Part shown: in pieces, positions 8,970 to 16,794 of the stretch | How the letters are laid out: each line of letters begins with the position of its first letter | Position numbering within the stretch: the first letter of the stretch is position 1 | Source of the DNA: Paenibacillus sp. HWE-109 | Lineage (GTDB): Bacteria; Bacillota; Bacilli; Paenibacillales; NBRC-103111 | Reading direction: 5' to 3' | Assembly: GCF_022163125.1 (NCBI RefSeq) | Contig: NZ_CP091881.1 | Span: forward strand, 8,108,501 to 8,172,500 | Length of the DNA: 64,000 nucleotides | Program-made: the position numbers and the translations under genes | The notes under the pieces: model-generated | Databases searched by the model: none | Told to the model about the DNA's origin: nothing | What the model saw: the letters and a program-made list of their open reading frames with translations, nothing else

Positions 8970-9157
8970 CTAATGAACTGAATGATGCTTATAGACGAGA
9001 AAACAGCCTCTTTTATGATCTAATGAACTGCATTGGCGTTATCGAGCAGTTTATAGCCGGAATGGTGACCGTTTGCTTGAGATAACGTGAGGGGGGTTCA
9101 TTAGATTTTCAAAATGCCCAATTTTGATCAAATAAAGGGTGTTGAGTTCGTAAGGGG
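8970..9157 (+). repeat. Dispersed intergenic repeat, copy A
   Basis: This is one of three full copies of an approximately 188-bp element (others at 12290 and 37222, a deleted copy at 63552). Landmarks are two CTAATGAACTG boxes (8970 and 9020), GGCGTTATC, TTCATTAGATTTTC and a GTTGAGTTCGTAAGG tail. CTAATGAA at 9020 pairs with TTCATTAG at 9097, and CGTTATC at 9037 with GATAACG at 9081, giving nested stems. It fills most of the 403-bp gap between the phosphopantetheinyl transferase gene and the aldo/keto reductase gene. The rest of the gap (8873-8969) shows nothing recognisable. Confidence 0.85.
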
Positions 9158-9220
9158 GCTCACCGCAGTTTCAAAAGGTTTCTGCTTCGAGGCTTACAGC
9201 AGCGTAGAAGCCATAAATAA

Positions 9221-9255
9221 AAGAGCTAAGCGTACAAAGACGCTTAGCTCTTTTT
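9221..9255. terminator. Bidirectional intrinsic terminator
   Basis: A perfect 12-bp stem AAGAGCTAAGCG / CGCTTAGCTCTT with an 8-base loop and T-run lies just downstream of the minus-strand aldo/keto reductase gene. The core GAGCTAARCG recurs in the terminators at 22006 and 63685. Confidence 0.85.
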
Positions 9256-9275
9256 GTATTCTTTATATTAGGCTT

Positions 9276-10253
9276 CTACCAAGCATAAGCTTCGGGAGCC
9301 GGTTTCCCAGGTCCGGGGAAAATGTCATCCAATTTGCTCAACGTATCCTCACTCAGGGTAACTTCGGGTACGCGCAATGAGTCTTGGAGCTGCTCGATGG
9401 TTCTCGGTCCAATGATGGGCGAAGTCACGGCTGAATGAGATAGTACCCAGGCCAAGGCGACAACGTCTTCTTTTTCCCCGATTTCCTTGCAAAGTGCTGA
9501 GAATTGTTCCAATTGACTCCGATGTTTCTCAATCCGTTCGGCGGAACGCGCACTGCGGGCACCTGTCCCGGCCAAGGCGTTGCGGCCCAGCAATCCTCCG
9601 GCAAGAGGACTCCATGGAATGACACCAAGACCAAGCTTCTCTGAAGCGGGAAGGACTTCCAGCTCCGGCAGTCTGGCGAGTAGATTGTACATGTGCTGTT
9701 CAGAGACCAAGCCTAGGAAATGACGGGCTTTGGCCTCCGCTTGGGCACAGGCAATGTGCCAGCCAGCAAAGTTGCTGGAGCCGATATAGTCAACGGTACC
9801 TTGGTTCACCGCGGCTTCGAATACGCCCCATAGCTCATCCCAGGATACGTTGCGGTCGATATGATGCATTTGGTAAAGCTCTATATGGTCGGTTTGGAGC
9901 CTCTTGAGTGATGCTTCCAGATGACGTCTGATTTTGTAAGCGGATAAGCCCCGTTCAGCATTGGGACCATCGTGGGGATCATTCATATCCCCGTAGGCTT
10001 TGGTTGCGAGAATGACTTTCTCTCTGCGGCCGCCGCCTTGTTTGAACCAGCGTCCGATGATTTCTTCGGTCCAGCCTCTTTTATCAACTCCGCCGTAGAC
10101 GTTAGCTGTATCGAAGAAATTGATTCCCGCATCCAGTGCGGCATCCATGATTCGAAAGGCATCTTTCTCCTCTGTTTCCGGTCCAAAGTTCATCGTTCCC
10201 AGGCAAAGTTGGCTAACCTTGAGTCCAGATTTCCCTAAATACGAGTATTTCAT
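9276..10253 (-). CDS. Aldo/keto reductase
   Basis: This 325-residue protein is a full-length member of the aldo/keto reductase superfamily, (beta/alpha)8-barrel enzymes that reduce carbonyl compounds with NADPH. The catalytic residues are in their usual settings: Asp in FFDTANVYGG, Tyr in the same motif, Lys in VILATKAYGD and His in LYQMHHIDRN. The closest named relatives by pattern are the YhdN/IolS/potassium-channel-beta-like members (LGKSGLKVSQLCLGTMNFG N-terminus). It stands alone on the minus strand with a bidirectional terminator at its 3' end. The substrate cannot be predicted. Confidence 0.92.
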   Translation of the reverse strand: MKYSYLGKSGLKVSQLCLGTMNFGPETEEKDAFRIMDAALDAGINFFDTANVYGGVDKRGWTEEIIGRWFKQGGGRREKVILATKAYGDMNDPHDGPNAERGLSAYKIRRHLEASLKRLQTDHIELYQMHHIDRNVSWDELWGVFEAAVNQGTVDYIGSSNFAGWHIACAQAEAKARHFLGLVSEQHMYNLLARLPELEVLPASEKLGLGVIPWSPLAGGLLGRNALAGTGARSARSAERIEKHRSQLEQFSALCKEIGEKEDVVALAWVLSHSAVTSPIIGPRTIEQLQDSLRVPEVTLSEDTLSKLDDIFPGPGKPAPEAYAW

Positions 10254-10575
10254 GATTCATCCTCCCACGTTCCTCTTGATATTAGTAAAAACTAAAAGGT
10301 CTGAAGACTTGTACGTGTGACAATTTATATTCTAACGAAGTTTCTCGATCTGTGTAAGTAGTGAAATTGTTTTCAGTATATGAGCTTGGCGTGATTAACT
10401 AACGTTGAAGTTATTAACTAACCTAGGGGGAGAGCTTCTTGTGAAGTAATACCTTATTTTAGAACTACTGAGTAATTATCGAAGATTAAAGCATAAAGCA
10501 GAGGGGTCACTTTGGTGCCAAAAAGTCATTTTTCAGAGATATAAACAATTTTCAAAATATACACAACTGCCTTAA
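10254..10575. other. Intergenic stretch between two minus-strand genes
   Basis: This 322-bp AT-rich stretch should hold the aldo/keto reductase promoter at its left end. It also occupies the place where the missing C-terminal half of the relic regulator gene at 10576 would be. No ORF, hairpin or repeat stood out, and reading beyond the relic's stop in the same frame gives no recognisable continuation. Confidence 0.5.
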
Positions 10576-11397
10576 CTATTTACCCTGCGTTTCTAGATAG
10601 TTGCTCTTGAATGAGCTTTCGGACTCAGAAGTCGTTATTTTGTGCTTTTCAAATTCTTCTTTTAACCATATTAACTTATCTGGCTTCGCTATGTTTTCAT
10701 CCACATCTAAATAGTCGCCATGCTGATCGAGAATGAAGACATTATTCCCCTTTTGCTGATCAACCATATTGATTTGCTTGATGTTATCGAGCAGCCATTC
10801 CGGCTTCACATTGATCACTACAGCGCCGTTTGGTTTTTCAGCGTTTAATGAGGTTTCATACATAAAGTAGGAAAGGACACGTTCATTTTTACTCGATTCA
10901 TTCACTACTTTGTGGATATTGCGAAAAATAGGCTTTAGTTTAGGCAGCAATTGATTGGCATTAAACAGCCCAAGCAACTGTGGATCATCAAAAAAAATCG
11001 GTGAGCCCGCATTGTAAAATTGATCGAGATTGCGATTATATATGCTGATGGAGTGAATGTAGGGATAAGAGGAGGTCAGTGAGTTGACCACATTATTAAT
11101 GCGCTTAATTACGTCGACCATATTTTCCTGCTCGGCAAACATAATGGAAGTGATTTCGCTATTGAGGTAGAGGGATTGCGTGAGTCGACTCATGGTTTCA
11201 TTCATTAGATTGGTATTGTATTTGACTTGCAGCAGCAATTTTTTGCTGTTGTCGGATTCCTTATTAATCATTAAGCTTTGGGCATTGAAATAAATAATAA
11301 TCGATAGAAGGCCAACAATGAATAGAACGGATGCACTGATCCACAATACGATTTTGAAAAGAAAGCGTTTGGAGGCAAACAATGCGCTTAGCTTCAT
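10576..11397 (-). pseudogene. Truncated membrane sensor/regulator (AraC- or YesM-type), C-terminal half missing
   Basis: The 273 residues form only the sensory half of a much larger protein. There is an N-terminal transmembrane helix (about residues 13-36, FKIVLWISASVLFIVGLLSI) followed by an extracellular Cache-like domain with SIYNRNLDQFYN and VVINVKPEWLLDNI. In Paenibacillus such halves normally continue into a second transmembrane helix and either an AraC-type helix-turn-helix or a histidine kinase domain, for a total near 600-780 residues. Here the frame stops at SNYLETQGK before the second helix. The ATG at 11397 with AAGGGGAAG upstream is a normal start, so a short protein may still be made, but it lacks any output domain. 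The sensor-type identification is by general pattern. Confidence 0.65.
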
Positions 11398-11759
11398 GGA
11401 TTATTCTTCCCCTTCTATGCCTTGTAGAAGAGAGAATAGCTCATATATATATAAAAGTAAATATAACTTGCAAAACTCGAAGAAACCAACAAAAATCAGA
11501 GAGCTGCCCGGTTCCAATTGTACGGATCTGATCCACCGGTTGCCTATGTGCTATACTTCCGTTAGGACGAACAGTGCGCAAAGGAGCTTTTTTAATGCCT
11601 GCGATTACGACAAGACGAAAATGTACGTCTATTTCATTGAACAATCAAAGAATTTTTGGTATAAGCAAGACTTTGAGGTTGTAGGGAATACCGTATGGAT
11701 GTCGTATAATTAAGGTAGACGGTTTATACAGCAACTTTATATTCAAGGAGGTTAATGAA
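11398..11759. other. Divergent intergenic region
   Basis: This 362-bp gap between the minus-strand relic and the plus-strand VOC gene should carry promoters in both directions. A 29-codon ORF (about 11595-11684) follows an AAAGGAG sequence but has no recognisable content. AAGGAGG at 11746-11752 is the ribosome binding site of the VOC gene. Confidence 0.4.
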
Positions 11760-12182
11760 ATGGGAACGAACGAGAAAATAGGCGGCGGTGGCTTACACCA
11801 TATTGCGCTGCGGGCGAATGATTTTGAGGCGACGGTGAAGTTTTATACCGAGGGATTGGGTTTCAAGGAAGGGCACAGCTGGGGAGAAGGCGATAGTCGC
11901 ATCATCCTGCTGGATTCCGGCGATGGCAACTATATCGAAGTTTTCGCTGGTGGCTCTGGTGAAGTGAAGCCGGAAGGCTCGTATTTCCATGTTGCTTTTC
12001 GCAGCAATAACGTCGATGCCGCCGTTGAAACGGCAGTTGCAGCTGGAGCCGAGGTGACAGTAGAACCCAAAGATGTTGTCCTAGGCAGCAATCCACCGAC
12101 GCCGGTTCGAATTGCCTTTGTTAAAGGGTTGAATGGGGAAATTATTGAGTTTTTCCATAGTACGGGTGAGAATCAGCTGTAA
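11760..12182 (+). CDS. VOC family protein (glyoxalase/bleomycin resistance/dioxygenase fold)
   Basis: This 140-residue protein consists of two beta-alpha-beta-beta-beta modules of the vicinal oxygen chelate fold. The first module opens with GLHHIALRANDFEATVKFY, with a probable metal-ligand His. The second has FHVAFRSNNVDAAVETA and ends in LNGEIIEFF with a probable metal-ligand Glu. Members include glyoxalase I, metallothiol transferases and dioxygenases, and short single-domain forms like this are usually metal enzymes of unassigned specificity. An AAGGAGG site precedes the ATG and a clear terminator follows. It appears monocistronic, and no neighbour suggests a substrate. Confidence 0.85.
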   Translation: MGTNEKIGGGGLHHIALRANDFEATVKFYTEGLGFKEGHSWGEGDSRIILLDSGDGNYIEVFAGGSGEVKPEGSYFHVAFRSNNVDAAVETAVAAGAEVTVEPKDVVLGSNPPTPVRIAFVKGLNGEIIEFFHSTGENQL

Positions 12183-12197
12183 ACATGTAAAGTAATG

Positions 12198-12226
12198 GCC
12201 CTGGAAGCTGGCTTCTAGGGCTTTTG
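12198..12226 (+). terminator. Intrinsic terminator of the VOC gene
   Basis: GCCCTGGAAGC / GCTTCTAGGGC stem with a minimal loop and a following T-rich tract, 15 bp after the stop codon. Confidence 0.8.
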
Positions 12227-12289
12227 TTCATTAAAAGTATAGGGTTCATGGGTGTCTTTGCTTTGGAGGTTTTCGGTCTTAAGTGGCAT

Positions 12290-12477
12290 CTAATGAACTG
12301 TAGGATGCTTATTGACGAGAAAATGGCTACTTTGGAGATCTAATGAACTGGATTGGCGTTATCCGGCACTTTATTGGCCGAATGGTTAGCAATTTCTTGA
12401 AATAGGGCATCTGGTATTCATTAGATTTTCAGAATGAGCGATTTTGGCCGAATAGAGGGTGTTGAGTTCGTAAGGAG
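12290..12477 (+). repeat. Dispersed intergenic repeat, copy B
   Basis: This is the second full copy of the element described at 8970, with CTAATGAACTG boxes at 12290 and 12340, TTCATTAGATTTTC at 12417 and the GTTGAGTTCGTAAGG tail. The inner CGTTATC arm partner is decayed here. It occupies most of the 460-bp gap between the VOC and acetyltransferase genes. The rest (12478-12691) shows a short GACCTAGCCGCAGGCTAGG palindrome but no gene. Confidence 0.85.
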
Positions 12478-12691
12478 GCTTGCGAAGGGGCATGGACTTG
12501 AAGACCTAGCCGCAGGCTAGGATTTTCAGAAGTGCTGCCTGAAAAAGGAATTCTTGTTAGACTTTGCTCTCAGCTATAGAAAGAAATGGTGGGAATGGCA
12601 CGCCTTTTAACCCCTATCCATCAAATTTCCGTTAAAGAGATCAGTGTTTAGGGATATTTCGATCATGAAAAGAACAGGGAGCGGTGCGGGA

Positions 12692-13258
12692 ATGAACATG
12701 GAGGCAGTTTTTGAGCAGTTTCCTATTGTGAAGTCGGATAAGCTCATATTGAAGAAGATTGAAGAGCATCATCTTGATGAGATTTATGCGATTTATAGCA
12801 ACGACCAAGTATTTGAATTCTGCGGCATAATTCCCAAGCACAATAAGGCTACTGTTAAGAGCATGATTGGGCATTTTGAGCGGGATTTTACGAAAAGGAC
12901 AAAGATTAAGTGGGGAATATTCACGCTAACGGCAAGTGAGCAATTAGTGGGTATTATAGAGGTTTTTGATTTGAATCAAAAGGTCAACATGGTGACGATT
13001 GGCTATTTTTTAGCAGAATCGCATTGGGGCAAAGGGATCGCGAGTGAAGCGGTGAAAATTCTGGTTGAATATTTATTTAGAGAGATTAACGTCAACCGAA
13101 TCCAAGCCGAAGTGATGCCCCGTAATGAGATTTCCAAGAAAGTATTGCTGAAGAATGGCTTCCGCCAGGAGGGCCTGTTGAGACAAGCGGCGGTGTGGTC
13201 CGGCAAGGGTATTGTTGATTTGGAGATTTATGGTCTTTTGAAAGAGGATTATGCCTAG
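12692..13258 (+). CDS. GNAT family N-acetyltransferase, RimJ/RimL type
   Basis: The protein is about 188 residues from ATG 12692 (in-frame upstream starts exist at 12644 GTG and 12665 ATG; GGGAG ten bases before 12692 favours it). The RimL-like acetyltransferase pattern is clear: LILKKIEEHHLDEIYAIYS at the start, an acetyl-CoA loop region (IGYFLAESHWGKGIASEAVK), and NEISKKVLLKNGFRQEGLLR before the C-terminus. Such enzymes acetylate N-termini of ribosomal proteins, spermidine or antibiotics; the true substrate here is unknown. It appears to be a single gene flanked by the dispersed repeat and the DUF3990 module. Confidence 0.88.
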   Translation: MNMEAVFEQFPIVKSDKLILKKIEEHHLDEIYAIYSNDQVFEFCGIIPKHNKATVKSMIGHFERDFTKRTKIKWGIFTLTASEQLVGIIEVFDLNQKVNMVTIGYFLAESHWGKGIASEAVKILVEYLFREINVNRIQAEVMPRNEISKKVLLKNGFRQEGLLRQAAVWSGKGIVDLEIYGLLKEDYA

Positions 13259-13395
13259 TAACTTATACTACCCACACCTCTTCTTTGTGTTGTATAATTA
13301 TGGTAATTTACTGCATTTATACTGATTTGGTAGCCGAATAATTTTACGATTTATGAGTTAGTGTGCTAAAGAATACGGGTACACGATGATTAAAA

Positions 13396-13417
13396 AGCAC
13401 AGTTAATGTGCTATAAT
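13396..13417 (+). promoter_or_regulatory. Promoter -10 with overlapping dyad, probable operator
   Basis: A perfect inverted repeat AGCACA-GTTAA-TGTGCT (13396-13412) abuts and shares one base with a consensus TATAAT (13412-13417), 15 bp before the TTG start of the DUF3990 gene. No good -35 hexamer is seen. Such placement suits autorepression. Confidence 0.55.
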
Positions 13418-13431
13418 AGGGGTGTAGGAAC

Positions 13432-14058
13432 TTGACAGCAGAGTTGTTTTTACCTGAATACGTTTATCATGGAACATTTCTTCATAACGTTAGCTTCTTT
13501 AAGCAGAAACCTTTGGACCGAACCAAATGGCGTACGGATTCAACACATTACCTGAAAGATTTTGGCGATGGCTTATATACAAATGCTGATCTAGAGCAAG
13601 CACAGATATTTAGCAAGCGAAAATTAAGAACAACTTCAGATCTTGAGGCTAAGCCGGCTGTCATTAAATTTCGTGTGAACCCTGTTAAATATCCATCTGA
13701 CGATATCTTAGTATTCAGTGGGATGAGTCAAGAATGGTCGGATTATATTTATAATCATCGAATGGTGAAGGCAGAACCTTGTGTTCATCACCATTCGATC
13801 ATCATAGGACCTATAGCGGATGGTAATTTCAAAGAAATATTTCAGCAGTTTAGTCGATCTCGTCACCAAGATGTTCAGGCAAACTATAATTGGTTTAGGA
13901 CTCATATTACATTTAATAAACTAACAAACAAGTCATATACCGATAAAGAAATTGGCACTCAGATTGTATTTTGTAACGACCAGCTTAATATTTTGCATTA
14001 CGAATCACATTACATTCTAGAACCGTATCATCGGCAGGAGAGGTGGAAAGAAGTATGA
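13432..14058 (+). CDS. DUF3990 protein, ADP-ribosyltransferase-like, candidate toxin
   Basis: This 208-residue protein matches the DUF3990 pattern: YHGTFLHNVSFFKQKPLDR near residue 11, then KDFGDGLYTNADLEQAQIFSKRK around residues 40-62. These segments correspond to the NAD-binding HGT and the following strand of the ADP-ribosyltransferase-like superfamily. DUF3990 proteins are commonly found in two-gene modules resembling toxin-antitoxin systems. The start is TTG 13432, directly after a TATAAT overlapped by a dyad, and the stop shares an ATGA with the next gene. The pair is AT-rich compared with its neighbours, which suggests transfer. Toxicity and the modified target are not shown by sequence. 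It could be a regulator or phage-defence component instead. Confidence 0.7.
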   Translation: MTAELFLPEYVYHGTFLHNVSFFKQKPLDRTKWRTDSTHYLKDFGDGLYTNADLEQAQIFSKRKLRTTSDLEAKPAVIKFRVNPVKYPSDDILVFSGMSQEWSDYIYNHRMVKAEPCVHHHSIIIGPIADGNFKEIFQQFSRSRHQDVQANYNWFRTHITFNKLTNKSYTDKEIGTQIVFCNDQLNILHYESHYILEPYHRQERWKEV

Positions 14059-14543
14059 CAAAGAACTATGCGCTCGTATACGATCAACTAAATGCATATG
14101 AACGTGAAATTGTAGACGAATTAACCCGTATGGAACCACCTTTGACATTTCAAGAAGCCTTAGATCTATTTAATCGATATCTACCTGTATTACATCAAAT
14201 AAATGATTATTACGATTCTCCTACCCATTTTGCCCATGAATTTAAAAAAGCCTCTGATCGAGGAGTGTCACCGGAGTCATGGATCAAACGAATTGATGAA
14301 ATTGATGGTCAAGACAGTGATGAATCTGCAGTTGAGGAAACAAAATTTAAAGAGGCATTTGTTACTGGAGTGAGATATGGTGCATCGCTAAAACGCAACC
14401 TATGCGATGATCCACTAGTTCGTGGCTATCTGGATGATTTGAAGAAGTTAGAAGTACCTAAGCAAACAATACAGTACTTTGATACAAGTATCGGTAAGGA
14501 ACTTCTTATACCTTATACGATTACTGAATTAAGAACGAAATAA
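14055..14543 (+). CDS. Unknown partner of the DUF3990 protein, candidate antitoxin
   Basis: The protein is 162 residues from ATG 14055, whose ATGA overlap with the upstream stop and AGGAGAGG site favour it over GTG 14043. I do not recognise a family. It is hydrophilic and probably all-helical, acidic in the middle (IDEIDGQDSDESAVEETK), and has no helix-turn-helix that I can identify. Tight coupling to the DUF3990 gene, a shared promoter with a dyad operator and a terminator right after it indicate a two-gene unit, so an inhibitor or immunity role is the simplest inference. The usual small DUF3791 partner is absent, and this protein is larger. Confidence 0.6.
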   Translation: MTKNYALVYDQLNAYEREIVDELTRMEPPLTFQEALDLFNRYLPVLHQINDYYDSPTHFAHEFKKASDRGVSPESWIKRIDEIDGQDSDESAVEETKFKEAFVTGVRYGASLKRNLCDDPLVRGYLDDLKKLEVPKQTIQYFDTSIGKELLIPYTITELRTK

Positions 14544-14570
14544 GACACCCATAAATTCGGGTGTCTTTCT
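14544..14570 (+). terminator. Intrinsic terminator of the DUF3990 module
   Basis: AGACACCC / GGGTGTCT stem, 8-base loop, T-rich tail immediately after the stop codon at 14543. Confidence 0.8.
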
Positions 14571-14661
14571 CGTTGTAACCTTGAATCTTCGTTCTCAATC
14601 CAGAAAAGCCAACGTACTTTTTGCTACTTATATTTTCCAGAGTAGCTTGTTCGTATTTTCT

Positions 14662-14705
14662 AAGCCGGAAAGCCCCCAAACAGACGGGGGCTTTCCGGCT
14701 TTTCT
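14662..14705. terminator. Strong bidirectional terminator
   Basis: A perfect 16-bp stem (AAGCCGGAAAGCCCCC with its complement at 14686-14701) lies between the DUF3990 module and the 3' end of the minus-strand AraC gene, with T-rich sequence to the right and A-rich sequence on the complement side. Confidence 0.85.
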
Positions 14706-14782
14706 TTGCATTTTTTAAAGGATTCGACGTAATTTACAGTATACATTCCGGCGTGTGATGGCTACTTTTAAACTAAGAAGTG

Positions 14783-15571
14783 TCATACCCGCCAAACTTT
14801 CACTTTCTCCTTTAAGTAGGCGGAGGGGAGGGTTCCGGTTATTTTTTTGAACACTTTGTTGAAGTAGGACTGCTCGCAAAATCCCAAGGCTTCGGAAATT
14901 TCACCTATGGTCATCTGGGAGTTGATGAGCAAGTCGCGGGCGGCTTCGATCCGAATTTGTTGGATGTACTCGGTGATGGTCTGGCCGGTGGCCTGCTTAT
15001 AAATCGTACTGACATAGTTGGGCGTACGTTCGACAAGCGCGGATAGCTCGCTTAGTTGAATTTGTTCGCGATAATGCTCGAGGATGTAATGCTGCAGCTG
15101 CATGACCAATCTGTAGTGCTTGTTGGGGAGAAATGACGAATCGGATTGCTCATTGAGAATCGAAAGAATTTCAAGCAAGATGCTATGGCAGAGGGTGGCC
15201 GTGTAGGGAGATTTACGAAGCCAGTGCTGTGAAAGCAGAGAGAATCTGGTCTTCAGGTATTCAAAATGAAAGGAATGCACGCAACGCATTTGTCGATCCG
15301 TGAGCAAAGGAAGATGCTCTCCGTCGCCGCTGTATTCGAAATGAGCGACATACATAGCATGTATATCACTGGAGATGTTGGCAGCCGAACGGACGGTTCC
15401 TTGGGGAATGAACAAAATGTCGCCTTTCTGAAGATGGTATGGCTGATTCTCAATGGTATAGACCATAGAACCTTCTGTCACTAATAGCAGGATATGATTA
15501 TTCGTTCTGGCGGTAGGCACCTGCCAATTCGGCTCGCAATGTTCGAAATAGGCGGATAAGGTTTTAATCAT
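14783..15571 (-). CDS. AraC family transcriptional regulator with cupin sensor domain
   Basis: The protein has an N-terminal cupin-like ligand domain (ILLLVTEGSMVYTIENQPYHLQKGDILFIPQGTV) and a C-terminal double helix-turn-helix of the AraC/XylS class (LSELSALVERTPNYVSTIYKQ and MTIGEISEALGFCEQSYFNKVF). The ATG at 15571 (MIKTLSAYF) follows AGAGGGAGA and is preferred to the in-frame TTG at 15604, giving about 262 residues. It is transcribed away from the esterase/GH2 operon beginning at 15686, a classic regulator-target layout. A 19-bp sequence in the shared intergenic region (15629-15647) is repeated exactly upstream of the isomerase operon at 24908, so it probably controls both. The inducer is presumably a sugar released by these enzymes. 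Confidence 0.9.
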   Translation of the reverse strand: MIKTLSAYFEHCEPNWQVPTARTNNHILLLVTEGSMVYTIENQPYHLQKGDILFIPQGTVRSAANISSDIHAMYVAHFEYSGDGEHLPLLTDRQMRCVHSFHFEYLKTRFSLLSQHWLRKSPYTATLCHSILLEILSILNEQSDSSFLPNKHYRLVMQLQHYILEHYREQIQLSELSALVERTPNYVSTIYKQATGQTITEYIQQIRIEAARDLLINSQMTIGEISEALGFCEQSYFNKVFKKITGTLPSAYLKEKVKVWRV

Positions 15572-15628
15572 CACGACGATTCTCCCTCTAACTCCAGGAT
15601 TCAATTCATTACTTGCATTGTAATATGG

Positions 15629-15647
15629 ATCGTAGAATTACTCAAAA
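15629..15647 (+). promoter_or_regulatory. Candidate AraC-regulator operator, copy 1
   Basis: The 19 bases ATCGTAGAATTACTCAAAA lie 39 bp before the esterase start codon and 58 bp before the regulator start codon. The exact reverse complement occurs at 24989-25007. Confidence 0.6.
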
Positions 15648-15685
15648 GAAATTTCAGCATAAGTTCATGTGGAGAAAGGTGCGAA

Positions 15686-16789
15686 ATGGAGATTATACAG
15701 ATTCGAAATAGCTTGTCCAAAGTAAAGAAAAGGCTCCAATCAGGACATTTGACGCTGGGTTTTATTGGCGGGTCGATTACAGCAGATAGCAGGTCAATGT
15801 CGAATTGGCCGGAGCCGGTCACACGTTGGTTCGTAGAATCGTTCCCTCAAGCACGGATTACTGTGGAGAATGCCGCGATCGGTGCTACCGGAAGTGATTT
15901 GGCTGTATTCCGTGCAGAGAGGGACTTAATTAACCGTCCCTGCGATCTGATTTTCATCGAATTTGCTGTGAATGACTTTAATACCTCTTCTGAACCACGG
16001 ATGAGAGCAAGAGAGGGATTGATTCGCAAACTGTTGGCAGATGGGCGGAGTGAACTTGTGATTGTCTACACCTACTGCCAGCGAATGTACGAGGATATGT
16101 CACGCGCCGAGGTACCTGCCAGCATCGCTGAATTCGAGCAATTAGCCGAGCATTACGGCATTAGCTCCGTATGGGTGGGGCAGCATGCGTGGAATGAAGT
16201 GAAGAAAGGCCGTATGACCTGGGACGAATGGTTGCCGGATGGGCTTCATCCTGCGCATCGCGGAAGCCTGAGCTATGGGCAATGTGTGATTTCTTATTTG
16301 GAAAAAGAATTGCTGGCAACTGCCGACTTGGATTTAGCCGCAACCGAGAAGCCGCTTGCAACGCCTTTTAATGTTAATCATTGGGGGCATGTAGATACGC
16401 TCTCATTCGAGGAGGTCCAATTGGAGGGACCTTGGATTACCAGACGGGCAGCGGCTCATATGCCTTGGGTTGATCAGATCCTGAGCACATCGGCGGTCGG
16501 AGCGAAGCTGTCTTTCTCATTCAAAGGCAAAGGGCTGGCGTTAGCCTTCGATTATGGCAAAAAGTCTGCCGAGTTCACCTATCGGCTAGACGGAGGCCCT
16601 GCGGTCACGACTTGTCGGGATCGGCCTGGCTGGTGTGAAGATGGGGGCTGGTTCCGCATCTACTGGATTGCTGATGACTTGCCAGAAGGGCAGCATCATC
16701 TGGAATTGGAAGTTGTCCACGGCAACCGGGAGGACTGTACAGGAACAAACTTTCATTTAGGTCTTATTGGAATTATTAAGGGGGAATGA
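15686..16789 (+). CDS. SGNH/GDSL hydrolase with C-terminal beta domain
   Basis: The 367-residue protein has the SGNH blocks: block I GFIGGSIT (Ser nucleophile) near residue 31, a Gly in ENAAIGATGS, Asn in FAVND and the Asp-His pair in DGLHPAHRG near residue 190. The last 150 residues (from about 215) form a beta-rich domain (FKGKGLALAFDYGKKSAEFTYRLDGG) common in Paenibacillus carbohydrate esterases. The reaction is probably deacetylation or deacylation of a polysaccharide or oligosaccharide. No signal peptide is seen, so it likely works inside the cell on imported oligosaccharides. It is first in an operon with the next two genes, and its stop overlaps an ATG. Confidence 0.85.
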   Translation: MEIIQIRNSLSKVKKRLQSGHLTLGFIGGSITADSRSMSNWPEPVTRWFVESFPQARITVENAAIGATGSDLAVFRAERDLINRPCDLIFIEFAVNDFNTSSEPRMRAREGLIRKLLADGRSELVIVYTYCQRMYEDMSRAEVPASIAEFEQLAEHYGISSVWVGQHAWNEVKKGRMTWDEWLPDGLHPAHRGSLSYGQCVISYLEKELLATADLDLAATEKPLATPFNVNHWGHVDTLSFEEVQLEGPWITRRAAAHMPWVDQILSTSAVGAKLSFSFKGKGLALAFDYGKKSAEFTYRLDGGPAVTTCRDRPGWCEDGGWFRIYWIADDLPEGQHHLELEVVHGNREDCTGTNFHLGLIGIIKGE

Positions 16790-16794
16790 GAGAC

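Noticed and set aside
8970..9157. Insertion sequence or MITE with terminal inverted repeats
   Set aside because: The inverted arms are internal, the ends are not complementary, no target duplication was found, and no transposase is encoded. Kept as a dispersed repeat only.
11318..11713. 131-codon reading frame opposite the start of the relic regulator
   Set aside because: It overlaps the 5' end of a recognisable gene on the other strand, has no ribosome binding site and gives atypical composition.
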